This document shows positions 9,504-17,370 of a stretch of DNA of 64,000 bases, piece after piece. The DNA comes from Bradyrhizobium sp. JYMT SZCCT0428 (GTDB lineage Bacteria > Pseudomonadota > Alphaproteobacteria > Rhizobiales > Xanthobacteraceae). The stretch is taken from positions 1 to 64,000 of the forward strand of contig NZ_JAFCLS010000044.1 of NCBI RefSeq assembly GCF_018131075.1. Direction: 5' to 3'. Each line of letters opens with the position of its first letter. Within the stretch, counting starts at the first letter, position 1. A program made the position numbers and the translations under genes. The notes beneath the pieces were generated by a model. The model saw nothing but the letters and a program-made list of their open reading frames with translations. It searched no databases and was not told where the DNA came from.

Positions 9504-9995
9504 ATGGACATTTCGCGCATGATTCCGGTAGACGCTTTCGACCTCAAAATGCTGGCCGCGCTGCAGGACGACGGCCGGCTGACCAACCAGCAGCTGGCCG
9601 ATCTGGTCGGCCTGTCGGCATCGCAATGCTCGCGGCGGCGGATGCGGCTCGAAGAAGAAAAAGTGATCGCGGGCTATCACGCCGATCTCGCCAGCGAGGC
9701 GCTCGGCTTCAACCTGATCGCCTTTATCCACATCACGCTGGCAACGCATTCGCCCGACAACGCCAAGAAATTCCGCGCGCTGGTGGGCCGCGTCGACGCG
9801 ATTCAGGAGGCCTATTCGCTGACCGGCGATGCCGATTATCTCTTGAAGGCCGTGCTGCGCGACCTCAAAAGCCTGTCCGACATCGTCAACAACGTGCTGA
9901 TGCCGCACCAGAGCGTGGCGCATGTGCGCTCGTCGATCGTGCTGGATCGGCTGAAGGAAAGCGCCAAGCTGCCGCTGAAGGAATTGGCGCGGTAG
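9504..9995 (+). CDS. Lrp/AsnC-family transcriptional regulator
   Basis: A 163-residue regulator with an N-terminal winged helix-turn-helix (about residues 10-55, including QQLADLVGLSASQCSRR) and a C-terminal RAM/AsnC ligand-binding domain with the family hinge YSLTGDADYLLK. Members sense amino acids or related metabolites and often control the divergent gene. The neighbour here is hppD, so an aromatic amino acid or its oxo-acid is a reasonable effector (inference). A second in-frame Met at residue 6 is an alternative start. Confidence 0.9.
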   Translation: MDISRMIPVDAFDLKMLAALQDDGRLTNQQLADLVGLSASQCSRRRMRLEEEKVIAGYHADLASEALGFNLIAFIHITLATHSPDNAKKFRALVGRVDAIQEAYSLTGDADYLLKAVLRDLKSLSDIVNNVLMPHQSVAHVRSSIVLDRLKESAKLPLKELAR

Positions 9996-10092
9996 AGTTT
10001 GAGGGAGATGGCCGAAATCGAGGGGTATTCGCCATTCGCTTTCGACAGCCAGTTTGCGATGATCCCCTCCGAACCAACGCGAAGAGACGTTC

Positions 10093-10404
10093 ATGGCGCT
10101 GCAACTCCGGCCGAACTGCGAATATTGCGACAAGGATCTGCCGCCGAACGCAACGGAAGCGCGGATCTGCTCCTATGAGTGCACGTTCTGCGCTGATTGT
10201 GCCGACAACAAACTCCACAATGTGTGCCCGAACTGCGGCGGCGGCTTTGCGCCGCGGCCGATCCGGCCCGCGCAGGAATGGCGGCCGGGCGTCTGCGTTG
10301 TAAAGCAGGCACCGTCAGACAAGCGCGTGCATCTGAAATTCAGCGTCGAGGATTGCGCGGTGCATTCGGCGCGGCTGAGGGATATCCCGCCGCAGAACCG
10401 CTGA
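10093..10404 (+). CDS. DUF1272 family zinc-finger-like small protein
   Basis: A 103-residue protein with the DUF1272 pattern: CEYCDKDLP, then CSYECTFCADCAD, then CPNCGGGF. The Cys pairs would bind zinc in the first 60 residues. The biochemical role of the family is unknown. The C-terminal part is longer than the core domain and has no recognisable motif. It stands alone between the Lrp regulator and the end of fahA, and is convergent with the latter. Confidence 0.8.
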   Translation: MALQLRPNCEYCDKDLPPNATEARICSYECTFCADCADNKLHNVCPNCGGGFAPRPIRPAQEWRPGVCVVKQAPSDKRVHLKFSVEDCAVHSARLRDIPPQNR

Positions 10405-10433
10405 ACTCTCCTCGCAATGACGTGGAGAGAGCA

Positions 10434-11705
10434 TCACCCCGCCGGCGTAATCGTGCCCTCGACCTCGCCGAAACCGACGCGGTAGCCGTCGCCCTGGCAC
10501 CAGCCGCGCATCACGAGCGAATCGCCGTCTTCCAGGAACGTACGCTTGACGCCGCCGGGCAACTCGACCGGCTCGGTGCCGTTCCAGCTGATCTCGAGGA
10601 GACTGCCGCGCTGATCCTTCTCCGGGCCGGAGATGGTGCCGCTCCCTAGGAGATCGCCGACATTCATGGCGCAGCCGGATGAGGCGTGGTGCACCAATTG
10701 CTGCACCGACGACCAGTACATGTATTTGAAATTGGTGTGGCAGATGCCGGCGGCCGCGTTCATGGCGCCGGCGCGCAGGGCGACGTCGAGCTGCATGTCG
10801 TAATTGTTCGGCTGCGCCTGGCGCAGATATTCCAGCGGCTGCGGATCCTGCGCGGGACCCTGGACGCGGAACGGCTCCAGCGCCTCGCGCGTCACGATCC
10901 ACGGGCTGATCGAGGTCGCGAACGCCTTGGCCTGGAACGGCCCGAGCGGCACATATTCCCATTGCTGGATGTCGCGCGCGCTCCAGTCGTTGAGGATCAC
11001 AAAGCCGAAGATCATCTCCTCGGCCTGTTTTTCAGTCAGCATCTCGCCGATCGCTGAGGCCTGCCCTACGACGACCCCCATCTCCAATTCGAAATCGAGC
11101 CGTTTGCACGGCCCAAAACTCGGCACATCGGCTGTCGGCGGCTTCAATTGCCCGCGCGGCCGGCGCACCCTGGTGCCGCTGACGACGACGGTGGACGCGC
11201 GGCCGTTGTAGCCGATCGGCATATGCAGCCAGTTCGGCTGCAGCGCATTGTCCTTGCCGCGGAACATGACGCCGACATTGGTGGCGTGCTCCTTGGAGGA
11301 ATAGAAGTCAGTGTAGCCGGAAATCGCGATCGGCAAATGCAGCGTGACATCCGCCATCGGCACCAGCGTGCGCTTGCGCAGTTTTTCATTGTCGCGCAGT
11401 TCGGGATGATCGTGGCGCAACAGCTCGCTGATCCGCGCCCGCGTCCGCGACCATACCTCGGGCCCGAGCGCCATGAACGCGTTGAGCGATGCGTTCGCGA
11501 ACACGCCGGGTTCGACGACATCGATCCGGCAATCCTGCGCGAGCTGCCAGAGATCGAGCACATAGTCGCCGATCGCGACGCCAACGCGCGGGGCCAGCCC
11601 GTCCTTGGCGGAGAACACGCCGTAGGGGAGATTCTGGATCGGGAAATCCGAGGTCGGATCGACCGGGATGAAGGATTTCAGCTTGGGATCGTTGGGGTGG
11701 GGCAC
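10434..11705 (-). CDS. fahA: Fumarylacetoacetase
   Basis: Hydrolyses fumarylacetoacetate to fumarate and acetoacetate, the last step of homogentisate breakdown. The 423-residue protein has the N-terminal SH3-like domain and the C-terminal catalytic domain with the metal-site segments LDFELEMGVVVG and LNDWSARDIQ and the catalytic-region motif HATNVG. The start is GTG with an AGGA ribosome site. It is downstream of hmgA on the same strand, separated by a 118-base gap that holds a palindromic repeat. The intermediate isomerase gene (maiA) is not present here. Confidence 0.95.
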   Translation of the reverse strand: MPHPNDPKLKSFIPVDPTSDFPIQNLPYGVFSAKDGLAPRVGVAIGDYVLDLWQLAQDCRIDVVEPGVFANASLNAFMALGPEVWSRTRARISELLRHDHPELRDNEKLRKRTLVPMADVTLHLPIAISGYTDFYSSKEHATNVGVMFRGKDNALQPNWLHMPIGYNGRASTVVVSGTRVRRPRGQLKPPTADVPSFGPCKRLDFELEMGVVVGQASAIGEMLTEKQAEEMIFGFVILNDWSARDIQQWEYVPLGPFQAKAFATSISPWIVTREALEPFRVQGPAQDPQPLEYLRQAQPNNYDMQLDVALRAGAMNAAAGICHTNFKYMYWSSVQQLVHHASSGCAMNVGDLLGSGTISGPEKDQRGSLLEISWNGTEPVELPGGVKRTFLEDGDSLVMRGWCQGDGYRVGFGEVEGTITPAG

Positions 11706-11740
11706 GGTGTTGTCCTGCGAATGACATGGCGAACTCTAAC

Positions 11741-11820
11741 GTCATTCCGGGATGGTCCGAAGGACCAGACCCGGAATCTCGAGATTCCGGGTTCGTGCTT
11801 CGCACGCCCCGGAATGACGG
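11741..11820. repeat. Palindromic repeat, family 2
   Basis: It begins GTCATTCCGGGATGG and ends CCCCGGAATGAC, with an inner ATTCCGG palindrome, so it can form a long imperfect hairpin. Related copies are at 49124-49229 and 61023-61104. It lies between hmgA and fahA. Confidence 0.85.
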
Positions 11821-11823
11821 AGG

Positions 11824-13170
11824 CTACGGCTTGTTCGGATCGAATCGCTTCTCCAGTCCCTGCCAGCAATCCGCGTAGTCGTCCTGCAAGGTCGCCGACT
11901 TCGCTGCGTGCGCGGTGACGCGCTGCGGGTAGCGGGTCTCGAACATGAAGGCCATGGTGCCTGTCAACTTAACCGGCTTCAGCTCGCCATTGCTGGCGTG
12001 ATCGAAGGCCTGGCGATCCGGACCGTGCGGCAGCATCATGTTGTGCAGGCTGATGCCGCCGGGCACAAAGCCTTCCGGCTTGGCGTCGTAGACGCCGTAG
12101 ATCAGCCCCATGAACTCCGACATGATGTTCATGTGGTACCATGGCGGACGGAAGGTATTTTCCGCGACCGCCCAGCGCTCCGGGAAGATGACAAAGTCGA
12201 TGTTCGCGGTGCCTGCGGTTTCCGACGGCGAGGTCAGCACCGTGAAGATCGACGGGTCCGGATGGTCGAAGCCGATGGCGCCGACCGGCGAGAAGGTACG
12301 CAGGTCGTATTTGTAGGGCGCGTAATTGCCGTGCCACGCCACCACGTCGATCGGCGAATGCGGCAGCGTGGTCTTGAACAACGAGCCGCCCCACTTCACG
12401 AACAGTTCGGTCGGCGTGTCCTTGTCCTCATACGCCGCCACGGGGGTGAGGAAGTCGCGCGAATTGGCCAGGCAATTGGCGCCGATCGGACCACGTTCGG
12501 GCAGCGTGAAGGCGCCGCCATAGTTCTCGCAGAGATAGCCGCGCGCCGGGCCATTTGTCAGTTCGACACGGAATTTGACGCCGCGCGGGATCACGACGAT
12601 CTCGCCGGGCTCGGCGTCGATGCGGCCGAACTCGGTGACAAGGCGCAGATTGCCCTGCTGCAGCACGAACATCATCTCACCATCGGCATTGTAGAAATGC
12701 TGATCGACCATCGATTTGGTGATGAGATAGACATGCGCGGCCATCCCGGCCTGGGTGTTGGCATCCCCTGCGGTCGTCATGGTCTGCACGCCCTGCAGGA
12801 AGGTGGTGTCCTCCTTCGGGATCGGCGCCGGATCCCAGCGCAATTGCGCGATCGGCAATTCATGTTCATGACACGGCGCGGTACGCCACAATCCGGCGTC
12901 GGCCTTCTCAAAACGTCCCGAGTGCCTCACCGAGGGGCGACTGCGATACAGCCAAGATCGCTCATTGGTGCCGCGCGGGGCGGTGAAGGGCGAGCCGGAA
13001 AGCTGCTCGGCATAAAGGCCATAGGCACAGCGCTGCGGCGAGTTGCGGCCGATCGGCAGCGCGCCGGGCAGCGCCTCGGTTTCAAAGCTGTTGCCGAAGC
13101 CGGACATATAGCCCGGCGTGACACCAACGGTGCTGCGCGAGATCGCATCTGGCGAGGTGTTGATATTCAT
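11824..13170 (-). CDS. hmgA: Homogentisate 1,2-dioxygenase
   Basis: This iron dioxygenase opens the homogentisate ring to maleylacetoacetate. The 448-residue length fits the family. Near the C-terminus the iron ligands are seen in PPWYHMNIMSEFMGL (His and Glu) and MMLPHGPD (His). Two ATG codons lie 6 bases apart. The inner one at 13170 is chosen because AAGGAGG is properly spaced from it but abuts the outer one at 13176. It sits between a metallo-beta-lactamase-fold gene and fahA, all on the minus strand. Confidence 0.96.
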   Translation of the reverse strand: MNINTSPDAISRSTVGVTPGYMSGFGNSFETEALPGALPIGRNSPQRCAYGLYAEQLSGSPFTAPRGTNERSWLYRSRPSVRHSGRFEKADAGLWRTAPCHEHELPIAQLRWDPAPIPKEDTTFLQGVQTMTTAGDANTQAGMAAHVYLITKSMVDQHFYNADGEMMFVLQQGNLRLVTEFGRIDAEPGEIVVIPRGVKFRVELTNGPARGYLCENYGGAFTLPERGPIGANCLANSRDFLTPVAAYEDKDTPTELFVKWGGSLFKTTLPHSPIDVVAWHGNYAPYKYDLRTFSPVGAIGFDHPDPSIFTVLTSPSETAGTANIDFVIFPERWAVAENTFRPPWYHMNIMSEFMGLIYGVYDAKPEGFVPGGISLHNMMLPHGPDRQAFDHASNGELKPVKLTGTMAFMFETRYPQRVTAHAAKSATLQDDYADCWQGLEKRFDPNKP

Positions 13171-13230
13171 GGTCATCCTCCTTCATCTTGCGCGTGATCT
13201 TGTCCGAAAACCGGTACCCACTTTTCAGGA

Positions 13231-14184
13231 TCATGCGCCTTGCAGGGCGGCCCACATTTCCTGATCGCGCTTGTCGGTCCAGATCACGGGATCGTCGATC
13301 CCCGAAGCCTCGTCGAACGCGCGCGAGACGTTGAACGGCAGGCAGTGCTCATAAATCGCAAAGCTGGAGAATTTCGGGTCCATCACCTCACGCGTCGCCG
13401 CCATCGATTCCTTGAGGTTGCGGCCCCTGGCGACGGAGGTTTCAGCGGCGCCATAGAGCGAGGTGACAAAATCGCGAGTCATCGCGATCGCGTCGCGTCC
13501 GGTCGAAAGTCCCTTGAGCGCGTCGCCGCGGCCGGGCGCGATCGCCTTGGGATTGAAGGCGCGGATTTCGTTCAGGGTCGTCGGCCATTCGCGCAAATGC
13601 GCATCGCCGCAATAACAGGCCGAATGGTATTCGATGAGGTCGCCGGAGAACATCACTTCGGCATCGGGCACCCAGGCCACGATATCGCCAGACGTGTGCC
13701 CCGCGCCGAGCTGCATCAGCCGCACCTCGCGCTTGCCGAGATAGATCGACATCTCGCCTTCAAAGGTCAGCGTCGGCCAGGTCAGCCCGGGAATGCTCTG
13801 GGCATCCTGGAACAGGCGCGGGAAGCGGCCATACTCGGAATCCCAATCCTGCTGACCGCGCTCCTCGATCAGGCGATGGGTTTCCGCCGAGGCGACGATG
13901 CCCTGAGCCTTGTAGGCGGAAGCGCCGAGCACGCGCACGGCGTGGTAATGCGACAGCACGACATATTTGATCGGCTTGTCGGTGACGGTGCGCACCCGTT
14001 CGATCACCTTACGCGCCATCGCCGGCGTCGACTGCGCGTCGAACACCATGCAGCCATCGTCGCCGACGATGATTGCCGAGTTCGGATCGCCTTCGGCGGT
14101 GAAGGCGTAGAGATCAGTACCGATCTCGGAGAAAGTGATCTTCTTCTCCGCCATATCAGTGGTGGACGCGAAACCCTTGGCCAT
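13231..14184 (-). CDS. Metallo-beta-lactamase-fold protein with degenerate metal site
   Basis: A 317-residue protein with the MBL fold, but the hallmark THxHxDH is SHYHAVR here, so the Asp and third His are gone, and the usual PGHG near the C-terminus is PGRG. The second-motif His (GAGHTSGD) and the bridging Asp (MFSGDLIEYHS) remain. Either it uses one metal in an altered site or it has lost hydrolase activity. Being embedded in the homogentisate operon suggests a role with a pathway thioester, lactone or regulator, but the substrate is unknown. The ATG at 14184 has an AAAGGA site; a TTG one codon upstream is less likely. Confidence 0.8.
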   Translation of the reverse strand: MAKGFASTTDMAEKKITFSEIGTDLYAFTAEGDPNSAIIVGDDGCMVFDAQSTPAMARKVIERVRTVTDKPIKYVVLSHYHAVRVLGASAYKAQGIVASAETHRLIEERGQQDWDSEYGRFPRLFQDAQSIPGLTWPTLTFEGEMSIYLGKREVRLMQLGAGHTSGDIVAWVPDAEVMFSGDLIEYHSACYCGDAHLREWPTTLNEIRAFNPKAIAPGRGDALKGLSTGRDAIAMTRDFVTSLYGAAETSVARGRNLKESMAATREVMDPKFSSFAIYEHCLPFNVSRAFDEASGIDDPVIWTDKRDQEMWAALQGA

Positions 14185-14215
14185 CAATCTAATCCTTTTC
14201 GATAACTCTATCTTC

Positions 14216-14299
14216 CGTCATTGCGAGGAGCGAAGCGACGAAGCAATCCACACTTGCTTTGCTGCTCGATGGATTGCTTCGCTGCGCTCGCAATGACGG
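14216..14299. repeat. Palindromic repeat, family 3
   Basis: The outer parts are CGTCATTGCGAGGAGCGAAG and CTGCGCTCGCAATGACG, with AAGCAATCCA and TGGATTGCTT inside, giving a long hairpin. This is the commonest family in the window; other copies are near 31003, 32065, 44078 (partial), 47941 and 62258. It interrupts the homogentisate operon. Confidence 0.88.
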
Positions 14300-14312
14300 C
14301 ATGTTCGTACTT

Positions 14313-14540
14313 CTACTGTTGTTGCTGCTGTTGCTGCTGGCTGGCATCCAGCATCCGACGCTTGGCGAGCGCGATGGCTTCGTTCAGCACCGCGATGTCG
14401 CCGATATGGTTGGCGAGCACCAGAACCAGCGCGGCGTCGAGATCGGCGCTTTGCGCATCGCTTAAGCCCCGGTGCGCCTCGACGATGGCGCGGAAGGCGT
14501 CGTCGGGCTTTACAAAATTCGAACTGGTGGACAGCGTCAT
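14313..14540 (-). CDS. DUF2783 family small protein with poly-Gln tail
   Basis: A 75-residue protein whose core (SNFVKPDDAF, then EAHRGLSDAQS, then LANHIGD) matches DUF2783, a family of unknown function often found beside FAD monooxygenases. Its ATG overlaps the stop of the monooxygenase gene (ATGA), so the two are probably translationally coupled and may form one enzyme system. The C-terminus ends in eight Gln encoded by mixed CAG/CAA codons, a low-complexity tract that could vary in length by slippage. Confidence 0.8.
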   Translation of the reverse strand: MTLSTSSNFVKPDDAFRAIVEAHRGLSDAQSADLDAALVLVLANHIGDIAVLNEAIALAKRRMLDASQQQQQQQQ

Positions 14541-16162
14541 GACAGTCCTCGATTGAGACCGGCCGCGCGCGCCAGCGCCGCATCGAGCGCCGGCCGGGTC
14601 GGATGCCGGAAGCGCGCCGCGACATAGCCGTCGGGCCGCAGCAGATAGGCGGTGCCTGGCTCGGCGTCGTAGCGCGCACCCGCAAGACCCCTGGTGTCGG
14701 CAAGGCCGTCGTCGCCGCCGATGCGAATTGTTTCCACGCCTTCGGGCGCATCAATCGCGGCACCGTTGCCAAATTCCAGCAATGTGAATTGCGCTCCCTT
14801 GCCAACGAAGGCTTCGGTCAGAAACATCGACTGGCCGCTCGCTGCCGCAATCGGCGCATCCGGCATCGACGCGCCAGGTCGCGGGCCACCGCGCCATGCA
14901 TCGCGATCGGCGGTCGACAGCGGCGTGTCATAGGTGGAAGGCACCGAGAGCCGTCCGCCATTGACCATGCGCTTGCCGAATTCGGTTTCCTTGGCCAGCG
15001 ACAGCACCGCCTTGCGCAGCCGCGCCTCCTGCTGCGACACCGGCGCCATGAAATCGGTCGAGCGCGTGGACTCGCGGATGTTCTCGTCCGCCGCGGCGCT
15101 GCGCTCGGTGTGGTAACTCTCGAGCAGCGCTTCCGGCGACGACCCGCGCAACACGCGATCAAGTTTCCAGGCAATATTTTCTGCGTCTTCGAGGCCCGAA
15201 TTGGCGCCGCGGGCGCCGAACGGCGAGACCTGATGCGCGGCATCGCCGGCAAAGATCACGCGGCCGTGCAAGAACTTCTCCATCCGCCGACACTGGAATT
15301 TGTACAGCGAGATCCATTCGAAATCGAACTTGTCATGGCCCAGCATGCGCGCGATCCGCGGCCGTACGTTTTCCGGGCGCTTCTCGACGACAGGATCCGC
15401 ATCCGGATGCAGCTGCAGGTCGATGCGCCAGATGTCGTCCGGCTGCTTGTGCAACAACGCCGAGCGTCCGGCGTGGAACGGCGGATCGAACCAGAACCAG
15501 CGCTCGGTCGGGAACGCCGCCGTCATCTTGACGTCGGCGATCAGGAACTGATCCTCGAACACTTGCCCGGCGAATTCCGCGCCCACCATCTGCCGCAACG
15601 ACGAGCGGGCGCCGTCGCAGGCGACGACGAAGCCGGCATGCAGCCGATACGGTCCGTCAGGCGTTTCGATCGTCAGCAGCACATGGTCGTTGCGCTGTTC
15701 GAGGCCGGTCACCTTGTTGCGCCAGCGCAGGTCGATGCCGGAAAGTTCCTGGACCCGATCGACCAGATAGGCCTCGGCATAGAACTGCTGCAGGTTGATA
15801 AAGGCCGGCCGCTTGTGGCCCTCCTCCGGCAGCAGGTTGAACTGGTAGAGCTGCGAGGCGCCGTGAAAGATCTTGCCGACGCTCCAGACCACGCCCTTGT
15901 CGACCATGCGCTGGCCGACGCCGAGCCGGTCCCAGAATTCCAGCGAACGCTTGGAAAAGCAGATCGCGCGCGAGCCCTCGCCGATCCGGTCGGCATCGTC
16001 GAGCAGCACCACGGATTGGCCGCGCTGCGCCAGATCGATCGCCAGCGACAGCCCGACCGGCCCGGCGCCGACCACGACGACGGGATGTTCGGCCGCAGCA
16101 GCGCCCGCCCGATCCTGGTCGGGGTGCCTGCGGTAGCCGAACTGGGTTTTGGTCTGGACCAT
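14537..16162 (-). CDS. FAD-dependent aromatic monooxygenase (MhpA/PheA-like)
   Basis: A 541-residue class A flavoprotein hydroxylase. The Rossmann GxGxxG is VVGAGPVGLSL near residue 30, the DG motif is CDGARSSLR near 185, and the GD motif is VIFAGDAAHQVSP near 305, followed by GARGANSGLEDA. A thioredoxin-like C-terminal region completes the usual architecture. It heads the operon that runs through DUF2783, the MBL protein, hmgA and fahA, so it may hydroxylate a ring to homogentisate or a related hydroquinone (inference). It is divergent from a MarR regulator, with a palindromic operator candidate in between. Confidence 0.85.
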   Translation of the reverse strand: MVQTKTQFGYRRHPDQDRAGAAAAEHPVVVVGAGPVGLSLAIDLAQRGQSVVLLDDADRIGEGSRAICFSKRSLEFWDRLGVGQRMVDKGVVWSVGKIFHGASQLYQFNLLPEEGHKRPAFINLQQFYAEAYLVDRVQELSGIDLRWRNKVTGLEQRNDHVLLTIETPDGPYRLHAGFVVACDGARSSLRQMVGAEFAGQVFEDQFLIADVKMTAAFPTERWFWFDPPFHAGRSALLHKQPDDIWRIDLQLHPDADPVVEKRPENVRPRIARMLGHDKFDFEWISLYKFQCRRMEKFLHGRVIFAGDAAHQVSPFGARGANSGLEDAENIAWKLDRVLRGSSPEALLESYHTERSAAADENIRESTRSTDFMAPVSQQEARLRKAVLSLAKETEFGKRMVNGGRLSVPSTYDTPLSTADRDAWRGGPRPGASMPDAPIAAASGQSMFLTEAFVGKGAQFTLLEFGNGAAIDAPEGVETIRIGGDDGLADTRGLAGARYDAEPGTAYLLRPDGYVAARFRHPTRPALDAALARAAGLNRGLS

Positions 16163-16203
16163 TGGAGTTTTACTCTGGCCAAGGGTGCGCGGATTTGCTA
16201 AAT

Positions 16204-16221
16204 TAGTCGCACCTGCAACTA
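16204..16221. promoter_or_regulatory. Candidate MarR operator
   Basis: TAGTCGCACCTGCAACTA is an imperfect inverted repeat (TAGTyGCAs arms) of the size and composition typical of MarR-family sites. It lies in the 106-base gap between the divergent monooxygenase and MarR genes, so one site could control both. Confidence 0.55.
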
Positions 16222-16268
16222 TCTTAAACCCGCTGGCGCCCCCGGCGTCAACTCAAATTGGAGCGATT

Positions 16269-16856
16269 TTGGCCAACGCGTCGTCCAGCGAGAACAGCGC
16301 CCGATCCCGATCCGCGCCCGACAGCGGCACGCGCAAAGACGGGGATAAGGACGGAACGCCATCAAAGATCGCAAAAAACGGCGGACGTCTCGACCTCTTC
16401 AAATTCGTGCCGTTCCGGCTGAACCGTCTGGCGGCGGAAGTCTCCTCGGCGCTCTCGGCCGAGTATCAGGCGCGGTACGGGCTCGACATTCCGGAATGGC
16501 GCGTGCTGGCGACGCTGGGTTTTCGCGATCACGCCTGCAGCGCGCAATACATCGCCCATTGCACCCGCACCCATAAATCGACCATCAGCCGCGCGGTCAC
16601 CACGCTGATGAAACGGCAGATGATCGAGCGCGTCGAGAACGAAGAGGACCGCCGCGAATTCCGGCTGCGCATGACCGGGAAAGGCAAGGCGCTGTACGAG
16701 GAGCTGATCCCGCGCCTGCTGCGCCGGGAACAGGAGATTTTGTCGTGCCTCTCCGCGCCGGAGCGAAAGGCGCTGGCCGCGCTGCTCGGCAAGATCGAGG
16801 CAAGTCTCGACCTCGTGCAGACCAGCGCGGAGGCCGACGCGAAGGAAGCGTATTAA
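16269..16856 (+). CDS. MarR-family transcriptional regulator
   Basis: A 195-residue winged-helix regulator. After a polar, poorly conserved N-terminal region of about 45 residues, the MarR fold runs to the end, with the recognition helix around THKSTISRAVTTL and the wing ERVENEEDRREFRLRMT. Such proteins usually repress a divergent catabolic operon and are released by an aromatic ligand; here the target would be the monooxygenase-hmgA-fahA operon. The start is uncertain: TTG at 16269 is chosen for the GGAG site 6 bases upstream, and no ATG fits well. Confidence 0.85.
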   Translation: MANASSSENSARSRSAPDSGTRKDGDKDGTPSKIAKNGGRLDLFKFVPFRLNRLAAEVSSALSAEYQARYGLDIPEWRVLATLGFRDHACSAQYIAHCTRTHKSTISRAVTTLMKRQMIERVENEEDRREFRLRMTGKGKALYEELIPRLLRREQEILSCLSAPERKALAALLGKIEASLDLVQTSAEADAKEAY

Positions 16857-16862
16857 TCTTCA

Positions 16863-16967
16863 ACCCTCATGGTGAGGAGGCGCTCTTGCGCCGTCTCGAA
16901 CCATGAGGCCACTGACGGGCCTGCATCCTTCGAGACGCTTGCTACGCAAGCTCCTCAGGATGAGGGT
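16863..16967. repeat. Palindromic repeat, family 4
   Basis: It opens ACCCTCATGGTGAGGAGGCG and closes CTCCTCAGGATGAGGGT, with paired inner segments around CATCCTTCGAGACGC. It lies between the convergent MarR and RidA genes. Only one copy is seen in this window. Confidence 0.75.
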
Positions 16968-17016
16968 CTATCAGCACGGCAGCGCGCGCCCCGGAATGAC
17001 AGCGGTGGCAAATTCG

Positions 17017-17361
17017 TCACTTCACCGCCGTCACCACGATTTCCACAATATGCGGCGGTTCGAGCTCGACGCCGAGGCAGGCGCGCATCGGCGGGTTACT
17101 CGTGTCGACCCATTCATCCCAGGCGCGGTTCATCTCGCTTTTGCGCTTCATGTCGGAGATGTAGACGATCGCTGACAGGATTTTGCTCTTGTTCGAGCCG
17201 CATAGAGCAAGGCTCTCGTCGATACGTGCAAGCGCCTTGACGCTCTGCTCGTACATCGAGGGAGAGACAGGATCGGGCGCGACCGCGACGGTGAGCACCA
17301 GATCATCGTGAACGACGGCGCGGCTGCGGGTTGGCGTGAGGCCGGGAAAGCGCTCGATCAT
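17017..17361 (-). CDS. RidA/YjgF-family protein
   Basis: A 114-residue protein with the RidA fold; conserved features are the central ILSAIVYISDM strand-helix and the C-terminal NPPMRACLGVELEPPHIVEI segment containing the Arg used for imine/enamine binding in active members. RidA proteins deaminate reactive 2-aminoacrylate or related intermediates, and subgroup members assist catabolic pathways. The ATG is preceded by TAGGAG. It starts 9 bases after the lactonase stop, so the two are cotranscribed and probably act on related compounds. Confidence 0.85.
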   Translation of the reverse strand: MIERFPGLTPTRSRAVVHDDLVLTVAVAPDPVSPSMYEQSVKALARIDESLALCGSNKSKILSAIVYISDMKRKSEMNRAWDEWVDTSNPPMRACLGVELEPPHIVEIVVTAVK

Positions 17362-17370
17362 GGCGTGCTC

